DNA of 24,139 nucleotides from JAUUZQ01 sp964538375 (lineage in GTDB: Bacteria; Bacteroidota; Bacteroidia; Bacteroidales; GCA-2748055): the NCBI GenBank assembly GCA_964538375.1, contig CAZIFQ010000042.1, positions 1 through 24,139 of the forward strand, written 5' to 3'. Under the pieces are notes generated by a model, which saw nothing but the letters and a program-made list of their open reading frames with translations, searched no databases and had not been told where the DNA came from. Position numbers and translations under genes: made by a program. The stretch's first letter is position 1; each line of letters opens with the position of its first letter. Below, in pieces: positions 1 through 7,808 of this stretch.

Positions 1-189
1 ATAGTTTCTGTTTAAAATGAAAAATATTGCATAATGATAATGCCAGCACACAACATCCAATTTGAACTATATCCTTTTCTGTACCCTTGGATTTAGAATT
101 GCTTCTGTATGCTTGTCGAACTACTTGCCGAAGGGACCTCAAATTCCATCTAAAAATCATATACTCACAATTGCATCTTTCATTATCTA

Positions 190-1407
190 TTAATGCCAAC
201 TTATCATATATGTATTACCTATTTTATCACAATAAATAACAGAAACTCCCTCTAATGCTGAGATATCTACAGGGCTATCAAGTGTATATGAGTACAAACC
301 TATAACACAATCGACATTTGCAATTTTTTTGTCTACCAGCCTCGGAGTATCATAAAACTGATTTCCTGATACATCAGATAGTTGTACAAAAACATCCGTA
401 ACTATGTTCGCGGGATTAATTGTAGTTCCATCAGCTAATTCGTATTCCAGGGATATAGAAACCAGTTCTTCATCCTCATTCGTATTCAGGGTAGGAATAA
501 CAATTAATAAATTATTTTTTGCGTTAACCTTTGAATAATCCAGTGTATAAGGGAGACCATCTATGGTTACAGTATACGTGCCATTATCAAAGGGCAGAGT
601 ACAATCTTCACCCGCCCTGGCGATAATTAAGAAAAAACCGCCATCCTCATTAGGACTCAGACATATCGTATGATATTCCTGGTTTGGGTCATCTGCGGGG
701 CCTGATAATACAACACTATTGAGATTGGTGAACCAGCTGCCACCTTTTATGTCCAGTGCATAGATTAAACTATTGAGTGCATCACTATTGATAGCAGGAT
801 CTACGTCGTTTAGCCCCCATTGACCTGCCTCTCCAATATCAAATCGATTCGAAATATAAAGTTCTTTATGGCTAAGGACATCTAAAATGCTATCATTGTC
901 GGCATCTATATTCTTGGCCAGGCTTTCAAAATATCCATCAACTTCCTTTAAGTTGCTTATTTCTGCTTCAGAAATATTTATTTCATTCCCAAATGGATCA
1001 TGCGTTGGGATAACACTTGTCCCTTCCAGAGCAAGAGCTTCCAGGTCAATAGTTGTATTGCCTCCATCTGATAAACTGCAAAGAGGAAGAAGATTTAATC
1101 CCTGGGGAGAAAGGGTTCCGATATATTGATCATTTTCATCTAAAAATACCAGGGCTGTGATTATTCCCTCTTCGCTGGTAATAGAGAAAGAACCATCTAT
1201 GATATCAACAAAACTAAATAACAGTGTTCCAACATGCACTTTTATAACGAAGATTTTCTTTGCTTCAGAAAGAGACGGTTCATTTATTTCCTTTCCCTTA
1301 AGTACGCCATGTATTTCTCCTTTAATAACAACACCTCTATTATTACTAAATTGCTCACATCCTGTAAGGAAAACTGCTACAAGAATGAAAATAATTAGAT
1401 TTTTCAC
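190..1407 (-). CDS. Exported lipoprotein of unknown function
   Basis: A 405-residue protein with a clear lipoprotein signal: a short charged N-terminus, a hydrophobic stretch and the lipobox LTGC, so Cys17 would be the lipidated residue after cleavage by signal peptidase II. The mature part is acidic and beta-rich in appearance. Around residue 165 it has a Ca2+-loop-like stretch, DADNDSILD, of the kind seen in EF-hand or thrombospondin-3-like repeats. I do not recognise a family. It lies 154 bases downstream of the FISUMP gene on the same strand, but a terminator-like hairpin sits between them, so it is probably its own transcription unit. The ATG at 1407 fits because it begins the signal peptide directly. 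The envelope location is well supported; the function is unknown. Confidence 0.75.
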   Translation of the reverse strand: MKNLIIFILVAVFLTGCEQFSNNRGVVIKGEIHGVLKGKEINEPSLSEAKKIFVIKVHVGTLLFSFVDIIDGSFSITSEEGIITALVFLDENDQYIGTLSPQGLNLLPLCSLSDGGNTTIDLEALALEGTSVIPTHDPFGNEINISEAEISNLKEVDGYFESLAKNIDADNDSILDVLSHKELYISNRFDIGEAGQWGLNDVDPAINSDALNSLIYALDIKGGSWFTNLNSVVLSGPADDPNQEYHTICLSPNEDGGFFLIIARAGEDCTLPFDNGTYTVTIDGLPYTLDYSKVNAKNNLLIVIPTLNTNEDEELVSISLEYELADGTTINPANIVTDVFVQLSDVSGNQFYDTPRLVDKKIANVDCVIGLYSYTLDSPVDISALEGVSVIYCDKIGNTYMISWH

Positions 1408-1504
1408 GATTTAAGTATTTAATATTTACAGATTACTGACTTACACAAGAATCAAATTTTTTTGAAAAGAGACCATAGATTGCTTAAAGCAAATCAACGT
1501 TAAT

Positions 1505-1530
1505 TATAGAAAACCAGGGTAATCCTGGTT
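1505..1530 (-). terminator. Hairpin terminator after the caspase/FISUMP cassette
   Basis: A perfect 7-bp stem (AACCAGG at 1512-1518, CCTGGTT at 1524-1530) closes a 5-base loop. On the minus strand it is followed by a short T-rich stretch, TTTCTATAATT. It lies about 30 bases past the stop of the FISUMP gene at 1562, which suits a rho-independent terminator of that operon. The U tract is weak, so termination efficiency is uncertain. Confidence 0.55.
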
Positions 1531-1561
1531 ATTTGATAATTTTAGGTAAGGTTCAACTAAA

Positions 1562-2878
1562 TTAATCCCTCACGCAACGGACAGAAAACCCGTACTCCTT
1601 TTTGAAAACGTAACTGTAGACATCGCTGCTATTATAGCCCATGAACCGGATGCGGGCATTCGTAGTAGAGGACTCAGTAGCACTCCACCAGAAACCGAAC
1701 TTCCCAATACCGGAGAATGGAGCAACATCGTCACGGCCGCCACCCGGAAGGGCTGTAAAGCCGGTTTCGTTTGTGGCCCCTGTGTTTAGGTCATCCCAAT
1801 GGCTTGTGCCTGTCTCTTTTAACTTACCTCCTGCTACGCTTTTTCCTCCTAAATAATCTGTAAGTTGTATCCATTCTGCATCACCTGGCAGGTGCCATCC
1901 TGTGGGACATACGCCTTGTACTCCGCTTGGATTATCTGTGCTGCTTACTGTTGAGTTCATTGCTGCAGGCCAGTTGTACAACACACCATAAGTAGTGTAA
2001 TTTGCAGTTGCTTTGGCAGTGGTAACATCTGATCCGTCATAACTGTAAATATAATAATATGGAATGGTTTGTAAGCCCGTTGTAGGACCAACAACAGATG
2101 GTAAGTATTTTAGGTTTTCTGCCATCCACCATTGAGTGCCTATTTTTACAGTGTTGTAGATGTTGCCGTCACGTGAATCTGTTAATATTGTAGTACTAAA
2201 ACTTTTCTCTGTGCCGTAAGAAGTACCAACACTATTAATCGCATAGGCTTTAATATAATAAGAAGTATCCTCTATTAAACTTGTAATGCTTGTTGAGAAA
2301 GAGCCAGTTCCATTTCCTATTTGAAGTTTTGTCCCTGTTGCGTCAGAACTTGGTGAATTGCTATAATATACTCCCGTTTCAGTAATGGCAGTTCCACCAT
2401 CATTAGTTACATTTCCTCCTATAATAGCAGAATTAGCGCTAATATCAGATACATCGTTTGTATAAACAGTTGGTAATTCAATTGCAAGGGTCTTAAATGT
2501 CAATTGTACTTCTGAGTAAATAGGTTCTGCACTATTCTGTGCAAATGCTTTCACATAATAGGTTGTATTTACTGCTAGCCCAGTCAGATCAGCAGAAAAT
2601 GCATCTGTTGAGGATACAGGTCCAAGCTTTTTCGTCATATCATTAACTGTCGGATTTGGTGATAAGGAATAGCAAAAACCGTGTTGAACAATTACATCCT
2701 CACCAAAATCAAGAAATGATCCATTCACAGAACATGATGTATAACTCACCTTTGTTACGGATTCAGTCTTTATACTTAATTCCCGATCAGGTGGGTCACA
2801 TCCCATAACTATAAGTGCTGCAATAGTAACAATGTTAATGAATCTATATATCGACTGAGAAGCTGGAGTAATTTTCAT
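1562..2878 (-). CDS. FISUMP-domain lipoprotein with two FN3-like modules (cassette copy 2)
   Basis: A 438-residue lipoprotein. The N-terminal hydrophobic segment ends in VMGC, giving Cys27 as the lipidation site. Two fibronectin-III-like modules follow, at about 36-130 and 136-230, each with the pattern SAxxGGxVTxDGG...YYVKAYAxNSxG. The FISUMP domain covers about 232-438, with the hallmarks WWMAENL, YGVLYNWPAAMN, CPTGWHLP, LPGG, WWSATE and a terminal SVRCVRD. FISUMP proteins are widespread, mostly uncharacterised surface lipoproteins, with a domain I recall being grouped with C-type-lectin-like folds. The start is 17 bases after the caspase-like gene, so the two are almost certainly co-transcribed. 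The 3' part is a close duplicate of the gene at 6466-7782 except for a sharply divergent stretch at 1586-1738. Family assignment is firm; the role, perhaps ligand binding or adhesion, is inferred. Confidence 0.9.
   Translation of the reverse strand: MKITPASQSIYRFINIVTIAALIVMGCDPPDRELSIKTESVTKVSYTSCSVNGSFLDFGEDVIVQHGFCYSLSPNPTVNDMTKKLGPVSSTDAFSADLTGLAVNTTYYVKAFAQNSAEPIYSEVQLTFKTLAIELPTVYTNDVSDISANSAIIGGNVTNDGGTAITETGVYYSNSPSSDATGTKLQIGNGTGSFSTSITSLIEDTSYYIKAYAINSVGTSYGTEKSFSTTILTDSRDGNIYNTVKIGTQWWMAENLKYLPSVVGPTTGLQTIPYYYIYSYDGSDVTTAKATANYTTYGVLYNWPAAMNSTVSSTDNPSGVQGVCPTGWHLPGDAEWIQLTDYLGGKSVAGGKLKETGTSHWDDLNTGATNETGFTALPGGGRDDVAPFSGIGKFGFWWSATESSTTNARIRFMGYNSSDVYSYVFKKEYGFSVRCVRD
1586..1738 (-). 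other. Hypervariable 51-codon segment of the FISUMP domain
   Basis: Compared codon by codon with 6490-6642, this segment aligns over 51 codons without gaps. By my hand count 25 codons change the amino acid, 4 change only silently and 22 are identical. Of the 25 replacement codons, 16 keep the third base. The roughly 80 bases on its 5' coding side (1739-1822 against 6643-6726) differ at about one position, and the last 24 bases of the gene are also nearly identical. The variation is therefore confined to one block near the 3' end. Its cause is discussed in the findings. Confidence 0.7.
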
Positions 2879-2895
2879 AAGCTAATTATATAAAT

Positions 2896-4050
2896 TTATT
2901 GTTTCTTAATAAAGATAAACTCACCTCCCTCGTCACCCACATTCCTTATTTCTCCGTATTGTGGAAGTGCATCACTGTTATTGATGACAGCGTGCCTGAA
3001 ACTATTAAAAAATATTCCAGATCCAAGGTAGAGTTCTTCGTTAGTGTCAAGTTTTTTTACTAAGTATTTTATAAAAGCGCTTTGATCAGGGACTTCAGAT
3101 AGGTTCCCACTTGTCATTGCTTTTCTGCTTGGATATTCGTATAGTTTTTCATAGGATTCGGAAGTTTCATCGAAGGCACTTCTTGACCTAAATATAGACC
3201 CCCCAAAACAAGCATCTGTAATTAGAAGCGTATGTTTGGATTTAATCTGTTTCAGGTAATCAACAAGTGTTGAGTTACGAAACCAGAAGGTATTGTTGTT
3301 TTTTCTTGCATCAGAAGGGAGCCAATACCCAATATTACTAGTGGCATCCCACCAACCATGCCCTGCATAAAAAATCAACAGATTATCATTTGGTGTCACT
3401 TTATCTGACAACTCCTGAAAAGAATTGTTGATCTCTCGAAATGTAGCATCCTTAATAAATTCAATGTTTTCCTCTTTGAATGTATAGTCGTGGATAAGGA
3501 CATCGTATAATGATTGTGCATCTTCAATGGGATTATTCAGATCATTTAGGTTGTCATCCACGTAATTCTCAATGCCAATAATTAATCCATAATAATTCGA
3601 TTCTAAAATAACTCTCTCTGCAAAAGTTAAGATAGGCGGAGAGTACTCAATTATTATGGTTTTCCGTTCTACATTATTTTCTTTATCAAACGCTATCAAT
3701 TTTATCTTGTTTTCTCCCTCTGAAAGAATCAAATTTGAGGTAAACTTTCCATTTTCCGTAAAATCCTCAAATTTTGAATTAACTATAACTGAGCTTATCC
3801 CGCTCTCATCAATTGCTTTCCCAATCAACAGAATTTCAGGTTTATCAACCTTGAAAATTACTCCTGGCTCAATATTTGGATCAATTAAATTTATTACGGG
3901 TGGTGTAATGTCTTTCTCTACAACTATTTCAACTTTCGGCTTATTATTAAGAAAATAAGAAGCATTTTTGCTTTCAATCTCCTGGGCATACGTAAATATT
4001 GAACAGATTAGAATAAGCGTTGTCCAGATTATTTTACAGTGATTTTTCAT
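2896..4050 (-). CDS. Exported caspase-like peptidase (C14 family), cassette copy 2
   Basis: A 384-residue protein with a cleavable signal peptide ending near TYAQ (residue 23), so it should act outside the cytoplasm. Residues about 48-137 look like a small beta-sandwich module (KAIDESGI, EGENKIKLIAFDKENN). The caspase-like p20 domain follows from about 153 and begins YYGLIIGIENY. The catalytic pair is visible: His231 in FYAGHG and Cys281 in TDACFGG. Bacterial C14 enzymes are cysteine peptidases that usually cleave after Arg or Lys, or Asp in some cases; the substrate here is unknown. The gene is 17 bases upstream of the FISUMP lipoprotein and 16 bases downstream of the membrane-associated protein gene, forming a tight operon. 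It is paralogous to the gene at 7809-8960, with the catalytic residues at identical positions. Family is certain; role is open. Confidence 0.93.
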   Translation of the reverse strand: MKNHCKIIWTTLILICSIFTYAQEIESKNASYFLNNKPKVEIVVEKDITPPVINLIDPNIEPGVIFKVDKPEILLIGKAIDESGISSVIVNSKFEDFTENGKFTSNLILSEGENKIKLIAFDKENNVERKTIIIEYSPPILTFAERVILESNYYGLIIGIENYVDDNLNDLNNPIEDAQSLYDVLIHDYTFKEENIEFIKDATFREINNSFQELSDKVTPNDNLLIFYAGHGWWDATSNIGYWLPSDARKNNNTFWFRNSTLVDYLKQIKSKHTLLITDACFGGSIFRSRSAFDETSESYEKLYEYPSRKAMTSGNLSEVPDQSAFIKYLVKKLDTNEELYLGSGIFFNSFRHAVINNSDALPQYGEIRNVGDEGGEFIFIKKQ

Positions 4051-4066
4051 AACATATAAGTTTCAA

Positions 4067-4939
4067 TTAAAAATTAAACTTCAGGGCCAATAATGGAGCT
4101 TGCACTTCATAGTTGTAAGAAGCATATAATGAGAAATCATTTGTTACATTATTACTTGAAATTTTTCTTAAATCTTTTGAACCAGAAACTGTCCAGATAA
4201 AATCAATTGCCCATACACCGATTGCACTAAAGAGAAAAGCATTAGAAATCTTTTTCTGTTGCTCTACCACAACATATAGATCATTTTTTTCCTGAAAAGT
4301 GCTTGCTTGCAAATAATCATTGTAACTAATGTTTGAGGTAGAATTATAAATGATGGCTGTTGCAAGGCATCCATATCCCATTACTCCTTTGAGCCAGTGA
4401 GGTTTACCGCTGCTAATACGTGTAAGGCCAACGCCGGGGAACAGAAGGGACTGGAATACAGCGCTGCCACGACTAATATTTGTAGTTCGATTAAGATTCT
4501 CCGTTGTATTAGGACTGTTTCCTTCAATTGATGATTCATTAATCTCTGATACTGGTTCTGGAACAGTTCTAGCCAACCCTGCCGAAGTACTTTCTATCTC
4601 AATCGCCTTTGCACGAATCTTGAAATATATCATGGCTTCCATATATATACTATCGATTGTCAGATCCCAGGTAATTTCTTTCCCTGATCCCCCACTGATA
4701 TTATTGCCAATGTCTCCACTTATTGCTTTAGCACTTATCTGTTTACCACTGGAATCCTCTATATCAAGAGAAACATTGAATTTATCTGTGAGATTGCTGT
4801 TTAGTATATCATATTGGATGCGAAAGATATTATCATTCAACGCTATCTGAGGTTTGGAAATTTTTACAGTTTGGGCACTTCCTTCGATATATGTAAAAAG
4901 GACAATCAGACAGGAAATGAAAATGATATTATTTTTCAT
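4067..4939 (-). CDS. Exported membrane-associated cassette protein of unknown function, copy 2
   Basis: A 290-residue protein when started at the ATG at 4939, which begins the signal peptide directly (MKNNIIF). A GTG seven codons upstream is possible but only adds a charged leader. Residues about 25-115 resemble a beta-sandwich module, with SGDIG, GSGKEITWDL and YMEAMIYFKI. A linker follows, then a C-terminal hydrophobic region containing FPGVGLTRI, GKPHWLKGVMGYG and a segment near IGVWAIDFIWTVSG. This pattern, PGxG then Gxx(W)L then YG, recalls DUF5683-like Bacteroidota membrane proteins, but I would not assign that family firmly. It is the first gene of the cassette and is paralogous to 8993-9811. 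Its position suggests it anchors or assists the caspase-like peptidase and FISUMP lipoprotein encoded after it; that is inference. Confidence 0.75.
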   Translation of the reverse strand: MKNNIIFISCLIVLFTYIEGSAQTVKISKPQIALNDNIFRIQYDILNSNLTDKFNVSLDIEDSSGKQISAKAISGDIGNNISGGSGKEITWDLTIDSIYMEAMIYFKIRAKAIEIESTSAGLARTVPEPVSEINESSIEGNSPNTTENLNRTTNISRGSAVFQSLLFPGVGLTRISSGKPHWLKGVMGYGCLATAIIYNSTSNISYNDYLQASTFQEKNDLYVVVEQQKKISNAFLFSAIGVWAIDFIWTVSGSKDLRKISSNNVTNDFSLYASYNYEVQAPLLALKFNF

Positions 4940-4954
4940 TTGAGTGGGCTTTAG

Positions 4955-4979
4955 TATCACACGAATTTAAGTAAGTTAA
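4955..4979 (-). promoter_or_regulatory. Conserved upstream block shared by both cassettes
   Basis: On the minus strand this reads TTAACTTACTTAAATTCG and continues TGTGATA, just ahead of the first cassette gene. The other cassette has a similar block (TAACTTACATTATCTTCTG, minus strand of about 9831-9853) at a comparable distance from its start. Shared TAACTTAC could be a degenerate -7 box (consensus TAnnTTTG), but the match is poor and no convincing -33 element was found. The evidence is conservation between paralogous upstream regions only. Confidence 0.25.
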
Positions 4980-5149
4980 TGTTATTTTCCCAATTAATTA
5001 CTATAACTTTATATTCCTTAAGCACATACATTGTTTAAATTCAAAACCTACCGGACAGATTGTTAGTTAAAGTTAAGAGATGCTTTTTATAAATAAATCT
5101 ATTGGTACATGTAAATTATTACTAGAGATTTAGGATGATTTTCTTCTGT

Positions 5150-5178
5150 TTGTCACCCTCCTTGTGAATCTCGCCAAA
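5150..5178 (-). pseudogene. Vestige of the caspase gene 3' end (third junction)
   Basis: About 28 bases match the 3' end of the caspase-like gene at 7841-7868 at roughly 22 of 28 positions, including an uninterrupted ATCTCGCCAAAT on the plus strand, which encodes FGEI in reverse. Beyond this the reading frame drifts to HKEGDKQ and is not the real C-terminus. It lies right beside a FISUMP 3' fragment, as at the 6393-6451 junction. The rest of the gap 4980-5343 is AT-rich, and I see no other gene in it. Confidence 0.5.
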
Positions 5179-5182
5179 TAAC

Positions 5183-5288
5183 CTAATCCTTCACGCAACG
5201 GACAGAAACACTGCACTGCTTATCTAAACTGAAGCTCGCTACAGAATTGTAATTATAGGTTTCGAGCGCATAAGGGTTTAACCCGAAG
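5183..5288 (-). pseudogene. FISUMP gene 3' fragment
   Basis: The minus strand encodes a C-terminal FISUMP tail ending SVRCVKD and TAG. The 24 residues before the stop align without gaps with the other FISUMP tails: Tyr and Asn at the start, one Val and one Lys keep their positions, and the intervening residues differ at the same places that vary between the intact genes. No WWMAENL or CPxGWHLP part remains upstream, because the next 5' sequence is a non-FISUMP stretch (SFGLNPYALE) and then the stop region of the gene at 5344. This is a truncated third FISUMP copy, not an expressed gene. Confidence 0.65.
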
Positions 5289-5343
5289 GACAGCAAATAA
5301 AGGGAGGATTATTTATACAACAATAATGCTGCGGGAAAAAAAA

Positions 5344-6366
5344 TCAATCAATATCTCTGATACAGCGTACAGAGAACGCGTATCCCTTATGATTCACATT
5401 ATCACGGTTCACATCGCTGCCGTTGTCATTCAGACCCCGATTCCATGCAATTGAACTGCTATACTCAGTAGCAGACCTAAAAAAGGAGGCTTCTCCTTCA
5501 GCACCGAAGCCCTCACCAGACATCCCGTGGAATCCACCTGGAAGGGCTGAAAAACCATAATCGTCAGTTCCGCCTCCATTATTGTCCCAACCACTTGTAG
5601 CTTTTAGCTTCTCTCCTTCACTAGTGCCACGCCAATCGCTATAATCAGCATCACTCTGACTCATTCCCAAAAAAATCTCCAACTGCTTCCATTCCGCATC
5701 TGTCGGTAAATGCCATCCATCAGGACAGGCATTTAGCGCTGCCGGCCAATTATATAAAACTCCATAAGTTAGAAAAGCATTTTCAAACTTAGCTTCGTTA
5801 ACACTGCTGCCATAGTAATTATATACCTGATAATATGAATCTGTTTCAGAGCCTTCGTTATATGGGCCCACTGAAGTAAGGTAGGCCAGGTTCTCTGCCA
5901 TCCACACCTGGTCCCCAATTTTTACCCATTCGTACTCATGACTGTCTCGAGCATCAGTATATATAAGACCTGTTGTAAATGACAATATATCTCCATAGTA
6001 TTCTTCTCCTATTTCATTTTGGACATAAGCTCTTACATAATATTTAGTATTTGCCTGCAATCCAGAAAGGATATCTGTAAAAGTCTCCTCAATGTTTACT
6101 TCACCACGTTTTTTTGTGAGATCATCAACGGTTGGGGTCTCAGATAATGAGTAACAAAACCCATGTTCATTAATCCATTCTTCTCCCAAATCAACAATTG
6201 TTCCCTGGACTATACAAGTATTGGAACCCACATCTATAACAGCATCTGTTTTTACACTAACTACCCTGACTGGCTTTTCGCATCCCAGCATAATAATAGA
6301 AAAAACAGGGGCGATGATCAAAATGCTTGAAAACCTGATCGATAATCTTCTCCTTATATACTTCAT
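5344..6366 (-). CDS. FISUMP-domain lipoprotein with one FN3-like module (tandem extra copy)
   Basis: A 340-residue lipoprotein with lipobox IMLGC (Cys29). Its first 40 or so residues are nearly identical to those of the neighbour at 6466-7782, as is the DNA leader before the start, showing a recent tandem duplication. Only one fibronectin-III-like module is present (about 38-130). The FISUMP domain covers about 133-340, with VWMAENLAYL, YGVLYNWPAALN, CPDGWHLP, LPGG, RSATE and SVRCIRD. It ends with the unusual extension ID after RCIRD. The FISUMP half belongs to a different sequence subtype from its neighbours: it has an insertion around GWDNNGGG and an Asn/Asp-rich variable end. The protein therefore combines a duplicated N-terminus with a divergent C-terminal domain. 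It sits 99 bases downstream of the FISUMP stop at 6466 and is probably in the same transcript. Confidence 0.88.
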   Translation of the reverse strand: MKYIRRRLSIRFSSILIIAPVFSIIMLGCEKPVRVVSVKTDAVIDVGSNTCIVQGTIVDLGEEWINEHGFCYSLSETPTVDDLTKKRGEVNIEETFTDILSGLQANTKYYVRAYVQNEIGEEYYGDILSFTTGLIYTDARDSHEYEWVKIGDQVWMAENLAYLTSVGPYNEGSETDSYYQVYNYYGSSVNEAKFENAFLTYGVLYNWPAALNACPDGWHLPTDAEWKQLEIFLGMSQSDADYSDWRGTSEGEKLKATSGWDNNGGGTDDYGFSALPGGFHGMSGEGFGAEGEASFFRSATEYSSSIAWNRGLNDNGSDVNRDNVNHKGYAFSVRCIRDID

Positions 6367-6392
6367 TGTATGATATTATTATAGATATGTTT

Positions 6393-6451
6393 CTACTTTC
6401 GAATAAAAATAAAGTCTCCACCCTGGTCACCGACGTTCTGGATCTCGCCAA
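6393..6451 (-). pseudogene. Vestigial caspase gene 3' tail in front of the extra FISUMP gene
   Basis: The minus strand encodes the last roughly 19 codons of the caspase-like gene: GEIQNVGDQGGDFIFIRK-like sequence and a stop. The DNA is over 90 percent identical to 7809-7868. No catalytic domain is attached; immediately upstream on the minus strand is the stop region of the FISUMP gene at 6466. This is the scar of a tandem duplication whose unit ran from the caspase 3' end through the FISUMP gene. It may now serve only as leader for the FISUMP gene at 5344-6366. Confidence 0.85.
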
Positions 6452-6465
6452 CTAAATCAACTAAA

Positions 6466-7782
6466 TTAATCCCTCACGCAACGAACAGAAATACCGTACT
6501 CCTTATTGCTGCGCTGGCTGAAGACATTGCTGTAATTATAGCCCATGTCCCGGTAGTGGGCAACCGTTGGTGAGTCCTCAGTAGCACTCAACCAGTTACC
6601 GAAGATTCCAATATCTATGAAGTCCCCATACTGGCCACGGAAGCCACCCGGAAGGGCTGTAAAGCCGGTTTCGTTTGTGGCCCCTGTGTTTGGGTCATCC
6701 CAATGGCTTGTGCCTGTCTCTTTTAACTTTCCTCCTGCTACTTCTTCTCCTCCTAAATAATCTGTAAGTTGTGTCCATTCTAAATGACTGGGCAGGTGCC
6801 ATCCTGTGGGACATATGCCTTGTACTCCGCTCGGATTGGCTGTGCTGCTTGCTGCTGAGTTCATGGCTGCGGTCCAGTTGTACAACACACCATAAGTAGT
6901 GTAATTTGCACTTGCTTTGGCAGTGGACACAACTGATCCGTCATAATCGTAAACATAATAATATGGAATGGTTTCTGATTCTGTTGCCGGGCCGACTACC
7001 GATGGTAAGTATTTTAGGTTTTCTGCCATCCACCATTGATCTCCAATTTTTACAGTGTTGTACACGTTGCCGTCACGTGAATCTATTAACATAGGGACAA
7101 AACTTTCCTCTGTGCCGTAAGAAGTACCAACACTATTTGTTGCATACGCTTTTACATAATATCTTGTTCCAGCTGTAAGTCCGGATAAAGTTGTTGAAAA
7201 CTCACCAGCACCACTTGTTATTTTTAATTTTGTTCCTGTTGTCTCAGGATTTACAGATGTACCATAATATACTCCACCATCACTTACCCAGTCTCCACCT
7301 TCATCAGTAATATTACCACCCACTGTGGCTGATGTTGTCGTAATATCAGTAATTGCATTAGTTGTAAGCGAAGCTAGTCCAAACGCCAGTGTAGTAAACG
7401 ATAATTGTTCACCATAATAAACCCCAATGCTGTTCTTTGCAAAAGCTCTGATGTAATAGCTAGTATTATTCAATAATCCTGTTAAGATTCCTGTAAACGA
7501 TGATGTTGCGTCTGTTGGTCCCAACTTTTTGCTAAGATCATCAACTGCCGGCTCCTCACTCAGCGCATAGCAAAATCCATGTTCATCGATGCCCTCTTCT
7601 CCAATATCAACAATTGTACCTTGCATTTTACAGCTGGTGAAACTCACCTCTGTAACAGCATCTGTTTTTACACTTACTACCCTGACTGGCTTTTCGCATC
7701 CCAGCATAATGAAGACAAAAGCAGGGATAATGATAAAGATGCTTGAAAACCTGATGGATAATCTTCTCCTTATATACTTCAT
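6466..7782 (-). CDS. FISUMP-domain lipoprotein with two FN3-like modules (cassette copy 1)
   Basis: A 438-residue lipoprotein with lipobox IMLGC (Cys29), two fibronectin-III-like modules (about 42-131 and 136-228) and a C-terminal FISUMP domain (about 230-438) carrying WWMAENLKYLPSV, YGVLYNW, CPTGWHLP, LPGG, LSATE and SVRCVRD. It is the same length as its paralogue at 1562-2878 and shares a nearly identical stretch through the middle of the FISUMP domain. The N-terminus, however, matches the tandem neighbour at 5344-6366, so the locus is mosaic. It starts 26 bases after the caspase-like gene stop, in the same operon. As an anchored multidomain protein it could display the FISUMP domain at the cell surface; ligand and function are unknown. 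Confidence 0.9.
   Translation of the reverse strand: MKYIRRRLSIRFSSIFIIIPAFVFIMLGCEKPVRVVSVKTDAVTEVSFTSCKMQGTIVDIGEEGIDEHGFCYALSEEPAVDDLSKKLGPTDATSSFTGILTGLLNNTSYYIRAFAKNSIGVYYGEQLSFTTLAFGLASLTTNAITDITTTSATVGGNITDEGGDWVSDGGVYYGTSVNPETTGTKLKITSGAGEFSTTLSGLTAGTRYYVKAYATNSVGTSYGTEESFVPMLIDSRDGNVYNTVKIGDQWWMAENLKYLPSVVGPATESETIPYYYVYDYDGSVVSTAKASANYTTYGVLYNWTAAMNSAASSTANPSGVQGICPTGWHLPSHLEWTQLTDYLGGEEVAGGKLKETGTSHWDDPNTGATNETGFTALPGGFRGQYGDFIDIGIFGNWLSATEDSPTVAHYRDMGYNYSNVFSQRSNKEYGISVRCVRD
6490..6642 (-). other. Hypervariable segment, counterpart of 1586-1738
   Basis: This is the 51-codon partner of the divergent block in the FISUMP gene at 1562. It runs from the residue after LPGG to the residue before SVRC. 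The framework residues SATE, MGYN and KEYG and several Gly and Trp codons are kept, while the residues between them are replaced. Confidence 0.7.
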
Positions 7783-7808
7783 CGTATGATGTTATTATAG
7801 GTATGTTT

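Noticed and set aside
6257..6451. Open frame on the minus strand starting MARSRTSVTRVETLF
   Set aside because: It overlaps the vestigial caspase tail and the start of the FISUMP gene in another frame; the similar frame at 7628-7867 exists only because the DNA is duplicated.
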